DNA from: Acholoe squamosa
Taxonomy: Eukaryota > Annelida > Polychaeta > Phyllodocida > Polynoidae
DNA: 64,000 bases
Direction of reading: 5' to 3'
Assembly (NCBI GenBank): GCA_949317995.1
Contig: OX439036.1
Location: forward strand, 110,463,669-110,527,668
Made by a program: the position numbers and the translations under genes. Positions within the stretch are counted from its first letter, which is position 1; each line of letters starts with the position of its first letter. This document shows positions 1 through 15,100 of this stretch, piece after piece. The notes beneath the pieces are model-generated. The model searched no databases, was not told where the DNA came from, and saw only the letters and a list, made by a program, of their open reading frames with translations.

Positions 1-74
1 AGCTTATATGTGGGCTCTTACGGTAGCCTTGAATTGATAACTGATGTGTTGAATCTTTAAGTTAATGCGCTTAC

Positions 75-194
75 CTTTTTGTCGTCATCGCGGACGGCAG
101 GCCAGAATACTAGTACCAAGACAGAGCCAGAAAGGAACATCCCCAACATGACAAGCAGCCACTGGAACCAGTTGTACTGCACCACCCACAGGAT
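75..194 (-). CDS. YIPF1/2-like: YIPF-like exon 6 (last one in window)
   Basis: This 120-nt exon is phase 0 at both ends. It encodes ILWVVQYNWFQWLLVMLGMF... and ends FWPAVRDDDKK, a hydrophobic helix followed by the polar FWPAVR loop conserved in YIPF1/2. The acceptor AG is at 196-195 and the donor GT at 74-73 (minus strand). Bases 1-73 are the following intron, with nothing recognisable in them. Confidence 0.88.
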
Positions 195-3100
195 CTGTAC
201 AAAGTAAAATACAAAGTTTTTGTATTTATTTCTTACAATATTTCACTTTTTTGTTAAACTTTTTAATCGCTACAACCGATAACTGCTTTACCACACCACG
301 CCTCTTGGTCAGAATAATGCACAATTGAAACCATAAAAGAAGCAGTCAAATTTAATATTCTACAGTTCAAATCAAGGCTTTCAGGAGAATTCTCTATAAG
401 GCTACCCTTGCGTATAAGCCATGCCTAAGTATAAGCCACACCATATAGGCGAGCTAATATGCTGCTTGAAATCAATTTGAAAATTCCTTTTCAACAATGC
501 CCAATGGAAAGACGTCTCTATGAGAATCAAAACTTACAGAGATTGGAATGTAGATTGCCAATGAGTAGCCGTAGACACAGATGATTTCTAGGAAGGTGTA
601 CCCGGCCTGACTCCCGCGCCACCACAGCAGTCCCCACAGCAGGGTCGGTATCACCCACCAGTAACTGAAGATAGCCGCAGCCGCAAAGGTCACTGAAACA
701 CAAAATGGATATTTCATCTACTGAAATCTCCCGCGTATCAGGTGCACCCTCCGTATAAGATGCACATAGAGTTTCATAAAATGGTCAAAAAAGATATAAA
801 TGTAAAATACCGGTATATTGCATATTTGATACCCAAGCCCACCTCAATGGAAATTATCATTACTGTACTAACTTGTGTAGAGGAGTCTAGACCCATAGCA
901 TTTTGAATTTTGCCAGATCTTCTAAAAGTGGCAAAACACACGGATAATACATGGTATGATGGGTGCCTTGTCCCTGGATAACAACCACTTCCAGAGACAA
1001 GCTGGTTCATCTTATCAGCTCTTATCAGTGCATGTCGCCAGAAACCAGCTGCAGTCCCACTTAGACCCAATAAGCCACATATAAGTGAATCTGAGGTCTA
1101 GAACTGCTTATAGGCTCAGTTCAAAGTCAGGTGCGGCTTATAGCGAGATTTCATGTTCATTGTGTTCGGTGGCCATGACAGACATGATCTTGGAATATCT
1201 CATGATATTCGTATGGGCATCATATATTCAAACCACAGGGCGTGCCAGGAACCAGCGTCATGGTGCAAGACCACAGCCGGAAGTCGCTGATATCAGCATG
1301 CACGTGGCCCTCCCGGGAACCAGTCCGGTTCCGAGTTGGCGCTATAGTCAGGGTACTTTTATTATAGAACAGAACTAAACCTTCAAAAATCACGCCATAA
1401 CTGCGCCATACTTCCTTCAACTCAGGGTGCGCCATATACACTGTGAGACCAATGTGTTCTTTTCCTAAAGTTGAACTTTAAAAGGTTGAGTACCTTTGTG
1501 AAAGCTGTAGGTCCATTCGTAGTCCTTGCCCGAATGTTGGATATAGTTAGCGAGATTACCGGCGATAGCGGTGGTGAACACCAGTGTGGTACAGATCCAG
1601 AAGGGGCCTAGAATAAAAGCAGATTTTATTAACATTACACATTTAACAACTGTAAATGCATGCGCTTAAGCCGCTCCTGATACATATACATAAACCCACA
1701 CCTGCGACGATTTGTTGAATGGGCCCAAAATACGAATGTGGCTAATACATGAACATTCACTCTATAGGTATGAGGTGCGGTTTATCGCTTCTCCTAAAGT
1801 GGAGGGTGTGGCATAAAACTTAATAAAAGTGAGTGCAGCTTATACGTTGGAGTTAATGATAGATGAGAAAGCAAAGCCTAGGCCTGGGAAATTCCAAGGA
1901 GAGGAAATTTGTATGTGATGTTAAAAAGTCACCTCTCAAGTTTTACAATCCATGGTTTAAAAAACTATTTCTTTTTTTTCGTTTTAATGAATTTCCAATT
2001 CAGTAATAGAGTTTAATAAGAGAATTTCCTTATTACGGAACATTAGACGTTGCAAATAAATGACCATCCTCCATCCAAGACTTAATATAAACAAATGACT
2101 AGAAAATATTTGTACAATATCTTACCATACATATCAGGGTTGGGTCTGATTGACGAGTGGAGGTAGTTGACTTTAGGGTTGGGGAGCATTGAGCCTAGGA
2201 TCCTACTTAGGACTTGGTGAGAGTCAACATCGAAGAACATCTGGTAATATTCAAAGGTCCAAAAAGACGGTGTCTTCTTTTCCCCCTTAAGGAGCTGTGA
2301 CAATAGATTTAAAAAGTGTTACAAGGAGTCCCGTGTTAAGGATGCAATTGAAAGGATTCAATTTAAGATCTGTGTTCTATGATCAAGATAGTAGGATTTC
2401 AGATTTAATTTGATGGTCAAATCTGAGTTTAATACCAAATTTTTAAAAGCATTGGAATTGCCATGCGTTTCGTGGATTAGAAATTCATCCAATATTTTCG
2501 GCCAATTAAACACAGCACAGCTGTAATGCCGTGCGTATTCATATTATATTCTAAAAAGTATAGAATTGATTTACAACATTGTAAATAGGATCTTAGATCA
2601 AGATTTTTGGAGAACAAATATGATTTTAATACGAAATCTAAAAGCTCTTCATGTGTTTTGCAATTTATCAATTTATAGCATAGTTTCAAGAAGGTAAACA
2701 CAGCAATGCTGTAATGCCGTGCGTATTCTTATTATGATACAAGGAAAAAAGATCACTTGTTATCAAGTAACCTAATCTTAAATACAAGCTCTCAATGTGG
2801 AGCTTCCTCGCTCTCCATGTATAACCCTGTCTCATAGCTACAGTATGGAGTATACCTATACCTGGATTAAAATATGCAAATCAGTCAAGCACAGAATAAT
2901 GGTGCTTTCCTACGCTACTGATGGTGGTGGCGGTGGTTGTGGTGGACCTGTTATTGCCTTTCCGAGTAATGTGTGTGAGGGGTGGGAGTAGTGTAGTGTT
3001 TCCGAAAACCAAGATGGCCGACACAAATGGAAAACAATAGAATTAGGTAGCTAAGGTGTCCCAATGGTCACTAACATCCATCTAATACCTTTTGATGTTC

Positions 3101-6100
3101 AAAACTGACCATATATGGCCTGGATCCCTCTGTTTCCTAAAACCAAGATGGCCGACACATATGGAAAACAATAGAATTAGGAAGCTAAATTGTCCGAATG
3201 GTCACTAACATCCATCTGATAACTTTTGACAATCAAAATTGACCATATATGGCCTGGATCCCTGTGTAACCTAAAACCAAGATGGCCGACACATATAGAA
3301 AACAATGACATTAGGTAGTTCAGCGGTCTCAATGGTCACTAACATCCATCTGATAACTTTTGAAGATAAAAATTTAACAAAATATGACCTCGATCCCTGT
3401 GTTTCCTAAAACCAAGATGGCTGACACATGTGGGAAACAATAGATTTAGGTAGTCCAGCTGTCTCAATGGTCACTAACATCTATCTGATAACTTTTGACG
3501 ATCAAAATTGACCATATATGGCCTGGATCCCTCTGTTTCCTAAAACCAAGATGGCCGACACATATGGAAAACAATAGAATTAGGTAGCTAAATTGTCCGA
3601 ATGGTCACTAACATCCATCTGATAACTTTTGACGATCAAAATTGACCATATATGGCCTGGATCCCTGTGTTTCCGAAAACCAAGATGGCCAACACATGTG
3701 GAAAAAAATAGACTTAGGTAGTCCAGCTGTCTCAATGGTCACTAACATCCATCTGATAACTTTTGACGATCAAAATTTACCATATATGGCCTGGATCCCT
3801 GTGTTTCCTAAAACCAGGATGGCCGACCTATATGGAAAACAATAGAATTAGGTAGCTAGGGTGTCCCAATGGTCACTAACATCCATCTGATACCTTTTGA
3901 TGTTCAAAACTGACCATATATGGCCTGGATCCCTGTGTTTCCTAAAACGAAGATGGCCAACACATGTGGAAAAAAATAGACTTAGGTAGTCCAGCTGTCT
4001 CAATGGTCACTAACACCCATCTGATAACTTTTGACGATCAAAATTTACCATATATGGCCTGGATCCCTGTGTTTCCTAAAACCAGGAGGGCTGACCCATA
4101 TGGAAAACAATAGAATTAGGTAGCTAAGGTGTCCCAATGGTCACTAACATCCATCTGATAACTTTTGATGTTCAAAACTGACCATATATGGCCTGGATCC
4201 CTGTGTTTCCTAAAACCAAGATGGCTGACACATGTGGGAAACAATAGATTTAGGTAGTCCAGCTGTCTCAATGGTCACTAACATCTATCTGATAACTTTT
4301 GACAATCAAAACTGACCATATATGGCCTGGATCCCTGTGTTTCCTAAAACGAAGATGGCCAACACATGTGGAAAAAAATAGACTTAGGTAGTCCAGCTGT
4401 CTCAATGGTCACTAACACCCATCTGATAACTTTTGACGATCAAAATTTACCATATATGGCCTGGATCCCTGTGTTTCCTAAAACCAGGAGGGCTGACCCA
4501 TATGGAAAACAATAGAATTAGGTAGCTAAGGTTTCCCAATGTTCACTAACATCCATCTGATAACTTTTGACGATCAAAATTGACCATATATGGCCTGGAT
4601 CCCTGTATTTCCTAAAATCAAGATGGCCGACACATGTGGAAAACAATAGAATTAGATAGTTCAGGTGTCCCAATGGTCACTAACATCCATCTGATAACTT
4701 TTGACGATCAAAATTGACCATATATGGCCTGGATCCCTGTGTTTCCTAAAATCAAGATGGCCGACACATATGGAAAACAATAGAATTAGGAAGCTAAATT
4801 GTCCGAATGGTCACTAACATCGATACCTTTTGACGATCAAAATTGACCATATATGGCCTGGATCCCTGTGTTTCCTAAAACCAAGATGGCCGACACATGT
4901 GGAAAACAATAGATTTAGGTAGTCCAGCTGTCTCAACGGTCACTAACATCCATCTGATAACTTTTGACGATCAAAATTGACCATATATGGCCTGGATCCC
5001 TCTGTTTCCTAAAACCAAGATGGCCGACACATATGGAAAACAATAGAATTAGGTAGCTAAATTGTCCGAATGGTCACTAACATCGATACCTTTTGACGAT
5101 CGAAATTGATCATATATGGCCTGGATCCCTGTGTTTCCTAAAACCAAGATGGCCGACACATATGGAAAACAATAGAATTAGGTAGCTAAGGTGTCCTAAT
5201 GGTCACTAACATCCATCTGATAACTTTTGATGTTCAAAACTGACCATATATGACCTGGATCCCTGTGTTTCCTAAAACCAAGATGGCCGACACATATGGA
5301 AAACAATAGATTCAGGTAGTCCAGCTGTCTCAAAGGTCACTAACATACATCTGATAACTTTTGACGATCAAAATTGACCATATATGGCCTGGATCCCTGT
5401 GTTTCCTAAAACCAAGATGGCCGACATATATGGAAAACAATAGAATCAGGTAGTTGAGGTGTCCCAATGGTCACTAACATCCATCTGATAATTTTCGAAG
5501 ATCGAAATTGACCATATATCTTCTGGATCCCTGTGTTTCCTGAAACCAAGATGGCCGACACACATGAAAAACAGTAGATTTATGTAGTTCAGCAGTCTGA
5601 ATGGTCACTAACATCCATCTGATAACTTTTGAAGGTAAAAATTGACCATATATGGCCTGGATCCCTGTGTTTCCTAAAACCAAGATGGCCAACACATGTG
5701 GAAAAAATACTTAGGTAGTCCAGCTGTCTCAATGGTCACTAACACCCATCTGATAACTTTTGACGATCAAAATTTACCATATATGGCCTGGATCCCTGTG
5801 TTTCCTAAAACCAGGATGGCCGACCTATATGGAAAACAATAGAATTAGGTAGCTAAGGTGTCCCAATGGTCACTAACATCCATCTGATAACTTTTGATGT
5901 TCAAAACTGACCATATATGGCCTGGATCCCTGTGTTTCCTAAAACCAAGATGGCTGACACATGTGGGAAACAATAGATTTAGGTAGTCCAGCTGTCTCAA
6001 TGGTCACTAACATCTATCTGATAACTTTTGACGATCAAAATTGACCATATATGGCCTGGATCCCTCTGTTTCCTAAAACCAAGATGGCCGACACATATGG

Positions 6101-9100
6101 AAAACAATAGAATAAGGTAGCTAAATTGTCCGAATGGTCACTAACATCCATCTGATAACTTTTGACGATCAAAATTGACCATATATGGCCTGGATCCCTG
6201 TATTTCCTAAAATCAAGATGGCCGACACATGTGGAAAACAATAGAATTAGATAGTTCAGGTGTCCCAATGGTCACTAACATCCATCTGATAACTTTTGAC
6301 GATCAAAATTGACCATATATGGCCTGGATCCCTGTGTTTCCTAAAATCAAGATGGCCGACACATATGGAAAACAATAGAATTAGGAAGCTAAATTGTCCG
6401 AATGGTCACTAACATCGATACCTTTTGACGATCAAAATTGACCATATATGGCCTGGATCCCTGTGTTTCCTAAAACCAAGATGGCCGACACATGTGGAAA
6501 ACAATAGATTTAGGTAGTCCAGCTGTCTCAACAGTCACTAACATCCATCTGATAACTTTTGACGATCGAAATTGACCATATATAGCCTGGATCCCTGTGT
6601 TTCCTAAAATCAAGATGGCCGACACATATGGAAAACAATAGAATTAGGTAGCCAAGGTGTCCGAATGGTCACTAACATCCATCTGATACCTTTTGATGTT
6701 CAAAACTGTCCATATATGGCCTGGATCCCTCTGTTTCCTAAAACCAAGATGGCCGACACATATGGAAAACAATAGAATTAGGAAGCTAAATTGTCCGAAT
6801 GGTCACTAACATCGATACCTTTTGACGATCAAAATTGACCATATATGGCCTGGATCCCTGTGTTTCCTAAAATCAAGATGGCCGACACATGTGGAAAACA
6901 ATAGATTTAGATAGTCCAGCTGTCTCAACGGTCACTAACATCCATCTGATAACTTTTGACGATCAAAATTGACCATATATGGCCTGGATCCCTCTGTTTC
7001 CTAAAACCAAGATGGCCGACACATATGGAAAACAATAGAATTAGGTAGCTAAATTGTCCGAATGGTCACTAACATCGATACCTTTTGACGATCGAAATTG
7101 ATCATATATGGCCTGGATCCCTGTGTTTCCTAAAACCAAGATGGCCGACACATATGGAAAACAATAGAATTAGGTAGCTAAGGTGTCCTAATGGTCACTA
7201 ACATCCATCTGATAACTTTTGATGTTCAAAACTGACCATATATGACCTGGATCCCTGTGTTTCCTAAAACCAAGATGGCCGACACATATGGAAAACAATA
7301 GATTTAGGTAGTCCAGCTGTCTCAAAGGTCACTAACATCCATCTGATAACTTTTGACGATCAAAATTGACCATATATGGCCTGGATCCCTGTGTTTCCTA
7401 AAACCAAGATGGCCGACATATATGGAAAACAATAGAATCAGGTAGTTGAGGTGTCCCAATGGTCACTAACATCCATCTGATAATTTTCGAAGATCGAAAT
7501 TGACCATATATCTTCTGGATCCCTGTGTTTCCTGAAACCAAGATGGCCGACACATATGGAAAACAGTAGATTTATGTAGTTCAGCAGTCTGAATGGTCAC
7601 TAACATCCATCTGATAACTTTTGACGATCAAAATTGACCATATATGGCCTGGATCCCTCTGTTTCCTAAAACCAAGATGGCCGACACATATGGAAAACAA
7701 TAGAATTAGGTAGCTAAATTGTCCGAATGGTCACTAACATCGATACCTTTTGACGATCGAAATTGATCATATATGGCCTGGATCCCTGTGTTTCCTAAAA
7801 CCAAGATGGCCGACACATATGGAAAACAATAGAATTAGGTAGCTAAGGTGTCCTAATGGTCACTAACATCCATCTGATAACTTTTGATGTTCAAAACTGA
7901 CCATATATGACCTGGATCCCTGTGTTTCCTAAAACCAAGATGGCCGACACATATGGAAAACAATAGATTTAGGTAGTCCAGCTGTCTCAAAGGTCACTAA
8001 CATCCATCTGATAACTTTTGACGATCAAAATTGACCATATATGGCCTGGATCCCTGTGTTTCCGAAAACCAAGATGGCCGACATATATGGAAAACAATAG
8101 AATCAGGTAGTTGAGGTGTCCCAATGGTCACTAACATCCATCTGATAATTTTCGAAGATCGAAATTGACCATATATCTTCTGGATCCCTGTGTTTCCTGA
8201 AACCAAGATGGCCGACACATATGGAAAACAGTAGATTTATGTAGTTCAGCAGTCTGAATGGTCACTAACATCCATCTGATAACTTCTGAAGGTAAAAATT
8301 GACCATATATGGCCTGGATCCCTGTGTTTCCTAAAACCAAGATGGCCAACACATGTGGAAAAAAATAGACTTAGGTAGTCCAGCTGTCTCAATGGTCACT
8401 AACACCCATCTGATAACTTTTGACGATCAAAATTTACCATATATGGCCTGGATCCCTGTGTTTCCTAAAACCAGGATGGCCGACCTATATGGAAAACAAT
8501 AGAATTAGGTAGCTAAGGTGTCCCAATGGTCACTAACATCCATCTGATAACTTTTGATGTTCAAAACTGACCATATATGGCCTGGATCCCTGTGTTTCCT
8601 AAAACCAAGATGGCTGACACATGTGGGAAACAATAGATTTAGGTAGTCCAGCTATCTCAATGGTCACTAACATCTATCTGATAACTTTTGACGATCAAAA
8701 TTGACCATATATGGCCTGGATCCCTGTATTTCCTAAAACCAAGATGGCTGACACATGTGGAAAACAATAGAATTAGATAGTTCAGGTGTCCCAATGGTCA
8801 CTAACATCCATCTGATAACTTTTGACGATCAAAATTGACCATATATGGCCTGGATCCCTCTGTTTCCTAAAATCAAGATGGCCGACACATATGGAAAACA
8901 ATAGAATTAGGAAGCTAAATTGTCCGAATGGTCACTAACATCGATACCTTTTGACGATCAAAATTGACCATATATGGCCTGGATCCCTGTGTTTCCTAAA
9001 ACCAAGATGGCCGACACATATGGAAAACAATAGAATTAGGTAGCTAAATTGTCCGAATGGTCACTAACATCCATCTGATAACTTTTGACGATCAAAATTG

Positions 9101-12100
9101 ACCATATATGGCCTGGATCCCTGTATTTCCTAAAATCAAGATGGCCGACACATGTGGAAAACAATAGAATTAGATAGTTCAGGTGTCCCAATGGTCACTA
9201 ACATCCATCTGATAACTTTTGACGATCAAAATTGACCATATATGGCCTGGATCCCTGTGTTTCCTAAAATCAAGATGGCCGACACATATGGAAAACAATA
9301 GAATTAGGAAGCTAAATTGTCCGAATGGTCACTAACATCGATACCTTTTGACGATCGAAATTGATCATATATGGCCTGGATCCCTGTGTTTCCTAAAACC
9401 AAGATGGCCGACACATATGGAAAACAATAGAATTAGGTAGCTAAGGTGTCCTAATGGTCACTAACATCCATCTGATAACTTTTGATGTTCAAAACTGACC
9501 ATATATGACCTGGATCCCTGTGTTTCCTAAAACCAAGATGGCCGACATATATGGAAAACAATAGAATCAGGTAGTTGAGGTGTCCCAATGGTCACTAACA
9601 TCCATCTGATAATTTTCGAAGATCGAAATTGACCATATATCTTCTGGATCCCTGTGTTTCCTGAAACCAAGATGGCCGACACATATGGAAAACAGTAGAT
9701 TTATGTAGTTCAGCAGTCTGAATGGTCACTAACATCCATCTGATAACTTTTGACGATCAAAATTGACCATATATGGCCTGGATCCCTCTGTTTCCTAAAA
9801 CCAAGATGGCCGACACATATGGAAAACAATAGAATTAGGTAGCTAAATTGTCCAAATGGTCACTAACATCGATACCTTTTGACGATCGAAATTGATCATA
9901 TATGGCCTGGATCCCTGTGTTTCCTAAAACCAAGATGGCCGACACATATGGAAAACAATAGAATTAGGTAGCTAAGGTGTCCTAATGGTCACTAACATCC
10001 ATCTGATAACTTTTGATGTTCAAAACTGACCATATATGACCTGGATCCCTGTGTTTCCTAAAACCAAGATGGCCGACACATATGGAAAACAATAGATTTA
10101 GGTAGTCCAGCTGTCTCAAAGGTCACTAACATCCATCTGATAACTTTTGACGATCAAAATTGACCATATATGGCCTGGATCCCTGTGTTTCCTAAAACCA
10201 AGATGGCCGACATATATGGAAAACAATAGAATCAGGTAGTTGAGGTGTCCCAATGGTCACTAACATCCATCTGATAATTTTCGAAGATCGAAATTGACCA
10301 TATATCTTCTGGATCCCTGTGTTTCCTGAAACCAAGACGGCCGACACATATGGAAAACAGTAGATTTATGTAGTTCAGCAGTCTGAATGGTCACTAACAT
10401 CCATCTGATAACTTTTGAAGGTAAAAATTGACCATATATGGCCTGGATCCCTGTGTTTCCTAAAACCAAGATGGCCAACACATGTGGAAAAAAATAGACT
10501 TAGGTAGTCCAGCTGTCTCAATGGTCACTAACACCCATCTGATAACTTTTGACGATCAAAATTTACCATATATGGCCTGGATCCCTGTGTTTCCTAAAAC
10601 CAGGATGGCCGACCTATATGGAAAACAATAGAATTAGGTAGCTAAGGTGTCCCAATGGTCACTAACATCCATCTGATAACTTTTGATGTTCAAAACTGAC
10701 CATATATGGCCTGGATCCCTGTGTTTCCTAAAACCAAGATGGCTGACACATGTGGGAAACAATAGATTTAGGTAGTCCAGCTATCTCAATGGTCACTAAC
10801 ATCTATCTGATAACTTTTGACGATCAAAATTGACCATATATGGCCTGGATCCCTGTATTTCCTAAAACCAAGATGGCTGACACATGTGGAAAACAATAGA
10901 ATTAGATAGTTCAGGTGTCCCAATGGTCACTAACATCCATCTGATAACTTTTGACGATCAAAATTGACCATATATGGCCTGGATCCCTCTGTTTCCTAAA
11001 ATCAAGATGGCCGACACATATGGAAAACAATAGAATTAGGAAGCTAAATTGTCCGAATGGTCACTAACATCGATACCTTTTGACGATCAAAATTGACCAT
11101 ATATGGCCTGGATCCCTGTGTTTCCTAAAACCAAGATGGCCGACACATATGGAAAACAATAGAATTAGGTAGCTAAATTGTCCGAATGGTCACTAACATC
11201 CATCTGATAACTTTTGACGATCAAAATTGACCATATATGGCCTGGATCCCTGTATTTCCTAAAATCAAGATGGCCGACACATGTGGAAAACAATAGAATT
11301 AGATAGTTCAGGTGTCCCAATGGTCACTAACATCCATCTGATAACTTTTGACGATCAAAATTGACCATATATGGCCTGGATCCCTGTGTTTCCTAAAATC
11401 AAGATGGCCGACACATATGGAAAACAATAGAATTAGGAAGCTAAATTGTCCGAATGGTCACTAACATCGATACCTTTTGACGATCAAAATTGACCATAAT
11501 GGCCTGGATCCCTGTGTTTCCTAAAACCAAGATGGCCGACACATGTGGAAAACAATAGATTTAGGTAGTCCAGCTGTCTCAACAGTCACTAACATCCATC
11601 TGATAACTTTTGACGATCGAAATTGACCATATATGGCCTGGATCCCTGTGTTTCCTAAAATCAAGATGGCTGACACATATGGAAAACAATAGAATTAGGT
11701 AGCCAAGGTATCCCAATGGTCATTAACATCCATCTGATACCTTTTGATGTTCAAAACTGACCATATATGGCCTGGATCCCTCTGTTTCCTAAAACCAAGA
11801 TGGCCGACACATATGGAAAACAATAGAATAAGGAGCTAAATTGTCCGAATGGTCACTAACATCGATACCTTTTGACGATCAAAATTGACCATATATGGCC
11901 TGGATCCCTGTGTTTCCTAAAACCAAGATGGCCGACACATGTGGAAAACAATAGATTTAGATAGTCCAGCTGTCTCAACAGTCACTAACATCAATCTGAT
12001 AACTTTTGACGATCAAAATTGACCATATATGGCCTGGATCCCTCTGTTTCCTAAAATCAAGATGGCCGACACATATGGAAAACAAAAGAATTAGGTAGCT

Positions 12101-15100
12101 AAATTGTCCGAATGGTCACTAACATCGATACCTTTTGACGATCGAAATTGATCATATATGGCCTGGATCCCTGTGTTTCCTAAAACCAAGATGGCCGACA
12201 CATTTGGAAAACAATAGATTTAGGTAGTCCAGCTGTCTCAACGGTCACTAACATCCATCTGATAACTTTTGACGATCAAAATTGACCATATATGGCCTGG
12301 ATCCCTCTGTTTCCTAAAACCAAGATGGCCGACACATATGGAAAACAATAGAATTAGGTAGCTAAATTGTCCGAATGGTCACTAACATCGATACCTTTTG
12401 ACGATCGAAATTGATCATATATGGCCTGGATCCCTGTGTTTCCTAAAACCAAGATGGCCGACACATATGGAAAACAATAGAATTAGGTAGCTAAGGTGTC
12501 CTAATGGTCACTAACATCCATCTGATAACTTTTGATGTTCAAAACTGACCATATATGACCTGGATCCCTGTGTTTCCTAAAACCAAGATGGCCGACACAT
12601 ATGGAAAACAATAGATTTAGGTAGTCCAGCTGTCTCAAAGGTCACTAACATCCATCTGATAACTTTTGACGATCAAAATTGACCATATATGGCCTGGATC
12701 CCTGTGTTTCCTAAAACCAAGATGGCCGACATATATGGAAAACAATAGAATCAGGTAGTTGAGGTGTCCCAATGGTCACTAACATCCATCTGATAATTTT
12801 CGAAGATCGAAATTGACCATATATCTTCTGGATCCCTGTGTTTCCTGAAACCAAGATGGCCGACACATATGGAAAACAGTAGATTTATGTAGTTCAGCAG
12901 TCTGAATGGTCACTAACATCCATCTGATAACTTTTGAAGGTAAAAATTGACCATATATGGCCTGGATCCCTGTGTTTCCTAAAACCAAGATGGCCAACAC
13001 ATGTGGAAAAAAATAGACTTAGGTAGTCCAGCTGTCTCAATGGTCACTAACACCCATCTGATAACTTTTGACGATCAAAATTTACCATATATGGCCTGGA
13101 TCCCTGTGTTTCCTAAAACCAGGATGGCCGACCTATATGGAAAACAATAGAATTAGGTAGCTAAGGTGTCCCAATGGTCACTAACATCCATCTGATAACT
13201 TTTGATGTTCAAAACTGACCATATATGGCCTGGATCCCTGTGTTTCCTAAAACCAAGATGGCTGACACATGTGGGAAACAATAGATTTAGGTAGTCCAGC
13301 TATCTCAATGGTCACTAACATCTATCTGATAACTTTTGACGATCAAAATTGACCATATATGGCCTGGATCCCTGTATTTCCTAAAACCAAGATGGCTGAC
13401 ACATGTGGAAAACAATAGAATTAGATAGTTCAGGTGTCCCAATGGTCACTAACATCCATCTGATAACTTTTGACGATCAAAATTGACCATATATGGCCTG
13501 GATCCCTCTGTTTCCTAAAATCAAGATGGCCGACACATATGGAAAACAATAGAATTAGGAAGCTAAATTGTCCGAATGGTCACTAACATCGATACCTTTT
13601 GACGATCAAAATTGACCATATATGGCCTGGATCCCTGTGTTTCCTAAAACCAAGATGGCCGACACATATGGAAAACAATAGAATTAGGTAGCTAAATTGT
13701 CCGAATGGTCACTAACATCCATCTGATAACTTTTGACGATCAAAATTGACCATATATGGCCTGGATCCCTGTATTTCCTAAAATCAAGATGGCCGACACA
13801 TGTGGAAAACAATAGAATTAGATAGTTCAGGTGTCCCAATGGTCACTAACATCCATCTGATAACTTTTGACGATCAAAATTGACCATATATGGCCTGGAT
13901 CCCTGTGTTTCCTAAAATCAAGATGGCCGACACATATGGAAAACAATAGAATTAGGAAGCTAAATTGTCCGAATGGTCACTAACATCGATACCTTTTGAC
14001 GATCGAAATTGATCATATATGGCCTGGATCCCTGTGTTTCCTAAAACCAAGATGGCCGACACATATGGAAAACAATAGAATTAGGTAGCTAAGGTGTCCT
14101 AATGGTCACTAACATCCATCTGATAACTTTTGATGTTCAAAACTGACCATATATGACCTGGATCCCTGTGTTTCCTAAAACCAAGATGGCCGACACATAT
14201 GGAAAACAATAGATTTAGGTAGTCCAGCTGTCTCAAAGGTCACTAACATCCATCTGATAACTTTTGACGATCAAAATTGACCATATATGGCCTGGATCCC
14301 TGTGTTTCCTAAAACCAAGATGGCCGACATATATGGAAAACAATAGAATCAGGTAGTTGAGGTGTCCCAATGGTCACTAACATCCATCTGATAATTTTCG
14401 AAGATCGAAATTGACCATATATCTTCTGGATCCCTGTGTTTCCTGAAACCAAGATGGCCGACACATATGGAAAACAGTAGATTTATGTAGTTCAGCAGTC
14501 TGAATGGTCACTAACATCCATCTGATAACTTTTGAAGGTAAAAATTGACCATATATGGCCTGGATCCCTGTGTTTCCTAAAACCAAGATGGCCAACACAT
14601 GTGGAAAAAAATAGACTTAGGTAGTCCAGCTGTCTCAATGGTCACTAACACCCATCTGATAACTTTTGACGATCAAAATTTACCATATATGGCCTGGATC
14701 CCTGTGTTTCCTAAAACCAGGATGGCCGACCTATATGGAAAACAATAGAATTAGGTAGCTAAGGTGTCCCAATGGTCACTAACATCCATCTGATAACTTT
14801 TGATGTTCAAAACTGACCATATATGGCCTGGATCCCTGTGTTTCCTAAAACCAAGATGGCTGACACATGTGGGAAACAATAGATTTAGGTAGTCCAGCTA
14901 TCTCAATGGTCACTAACATCTATCTGATAACTTTTGACGATCAAAATTGACCATATATGGCCTGGATCCCTGTATTTCCTAAAACCAAGATGGCTGACAC
15001 ATGTGGAAAACAATAGAATTAGATAGTTCAGGTGTCCCAATGGTCACTAACATCCATCTGATAACTTTTGACGATCAAAATTGACCATATATGGCCTGGA